This document shows positions 6,568 through 6,585 of a stretch of DNA of 6,585 nucleotides, in pieces (positions within the stretch are counted from its first letter, which is position 1; each line of letters opens with the position of its first letter). This DNA is from Bryobacterales bacterium. GTDB taxonomy: Bacteria; Acidobacteriota; Terriglobia; Bryobacterales; Bryobacteraceae. A model generated the notes under the pieces. That model saw nothing but the letters and a program-made list of their open reading frames with translations, was not told the origin of the DNA and did no database searches. The stretch lies in contig DNFG01000126.1 of NCBI GenBank assembly GCA_003487005.1, forward strand, positions 1-6,585. Direction: 5' to 3'. Position numbers and translations under genes: made by a program.

Positions 6568-6585
6568 TACACTCGTTTGGGTGTA
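6568..6585. repeat. Short inverted repeat at the right edge
   Basis: TACAC (6568-6572) and GTGTA (6581-6585) are perfect inverted repeats; with one T-G pair the stem is 6 bp around the loop CGTTTG. It directly follows the paired 11-base repeats. The stem is short and ends at the window boundary, so its true extent is unknown. Confidence 0.35.

Larger units (their letters stand above)
6172..6585. other. Non-coding intergenic stretch, G/T-rich on the plus strand
   Basis: No open frame here resembles a known protein or has the codon pattern of the neighbouring genes. The small open frames are broken by the 11-base repeat, which does not keep frame. The plus strand is strongly biased: row 6361-6420 has 32 G against 8 C, and row 6421-6480 has 18 T against 2 A. 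An AT-richer patch lies at 6300-6322 (GATTGTTTTTATTTTCTG), with no promoter pair at proper spacing. G-runs of four or more occur at 6384-6388, 6400-6403, 6405-6408 and 6418-6421. No tRNA or rRNA was recognised. Confidence 0.6.

Noticed and set aside
5643..6572. N-terminal extension of the aminotransferase frame by about 310 codons on the minus strand
   Set aside because: It runs antisense through the YqeY gene and the 11-base repeats, is low in complexity, and family members start just before the LLTPGPTP motif, matching the ATG at 5642.

Overview
The window is GC-rich (60-78% in most 60-base rows counted by hand) and densely coded, with single-domain bacterial housekeeping and exported-enzyme genes. 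A Tat-exported aldo/keto reductase, a secreted CocE-type hydrolase and a class V aminotransferase beside a long serA suggest a soil-type Gram-negative bacterium. Acidobacteriota, possibly the Bryobacterales/Solibacter side, is my best guess. That guess rests on protein style only; no rRNA or marker gene confirms it.

Layout from left to right. Bases 1-82 hold the last 26 codons of a plus-strand gene whose tail resembles the RidA/YjgF family. It converges, with only 6 bases between stop codons, on a four-gene minus-strand cluster. Read in the direction of transcription (5642 down to 89) the cluster is: a class V aminotransferase of the serine/alanine-glyoxylate group; serA (D-3-phosphoglycerate dehydrogenase, long form with ACT domain); a Tat-signal aldo/keto reductase; and a signal-peptide CocE/X-Pro-dipeptidyl-peptidase-like hydrolase. 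The gaps are 23, 16 and 10 bases, so one transcript is likely. A 45-base divergent gap separates the cluster from a plus-strand GatB/YqeY-domain gene (5688-6137). A possible terminator follows that gene, then about 450 bases without a credible gene. This stretch carries nine tandem copies of an 11-base repeat and two further copies near the right edge.

The first two cluster genes fit together. SerA makes 3-phosphohydroxypyruvate, and the adjacent aminotransferase is a plausible non-serC enzyme for the next step of serine synthesis. The two downstream exported enzymes have no evident link to serine and may simply share the transcript. RidA detoxifies 2-aminoacrylate made from serine, but its place at the convergent left end is only suggestive.

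Two things deserve a second look. First, there is an abrupt change of strand composition near 1600, inside the hydrolase gene: C-rich plus strand to the left, G-rich to the right, regardless of gene direction. Second, there is the 11-base repeat family in the right intergenic region. I found no CRISPR array, mobile element, tRNA or rRNA, and no clearly novel defence or metabolic system.
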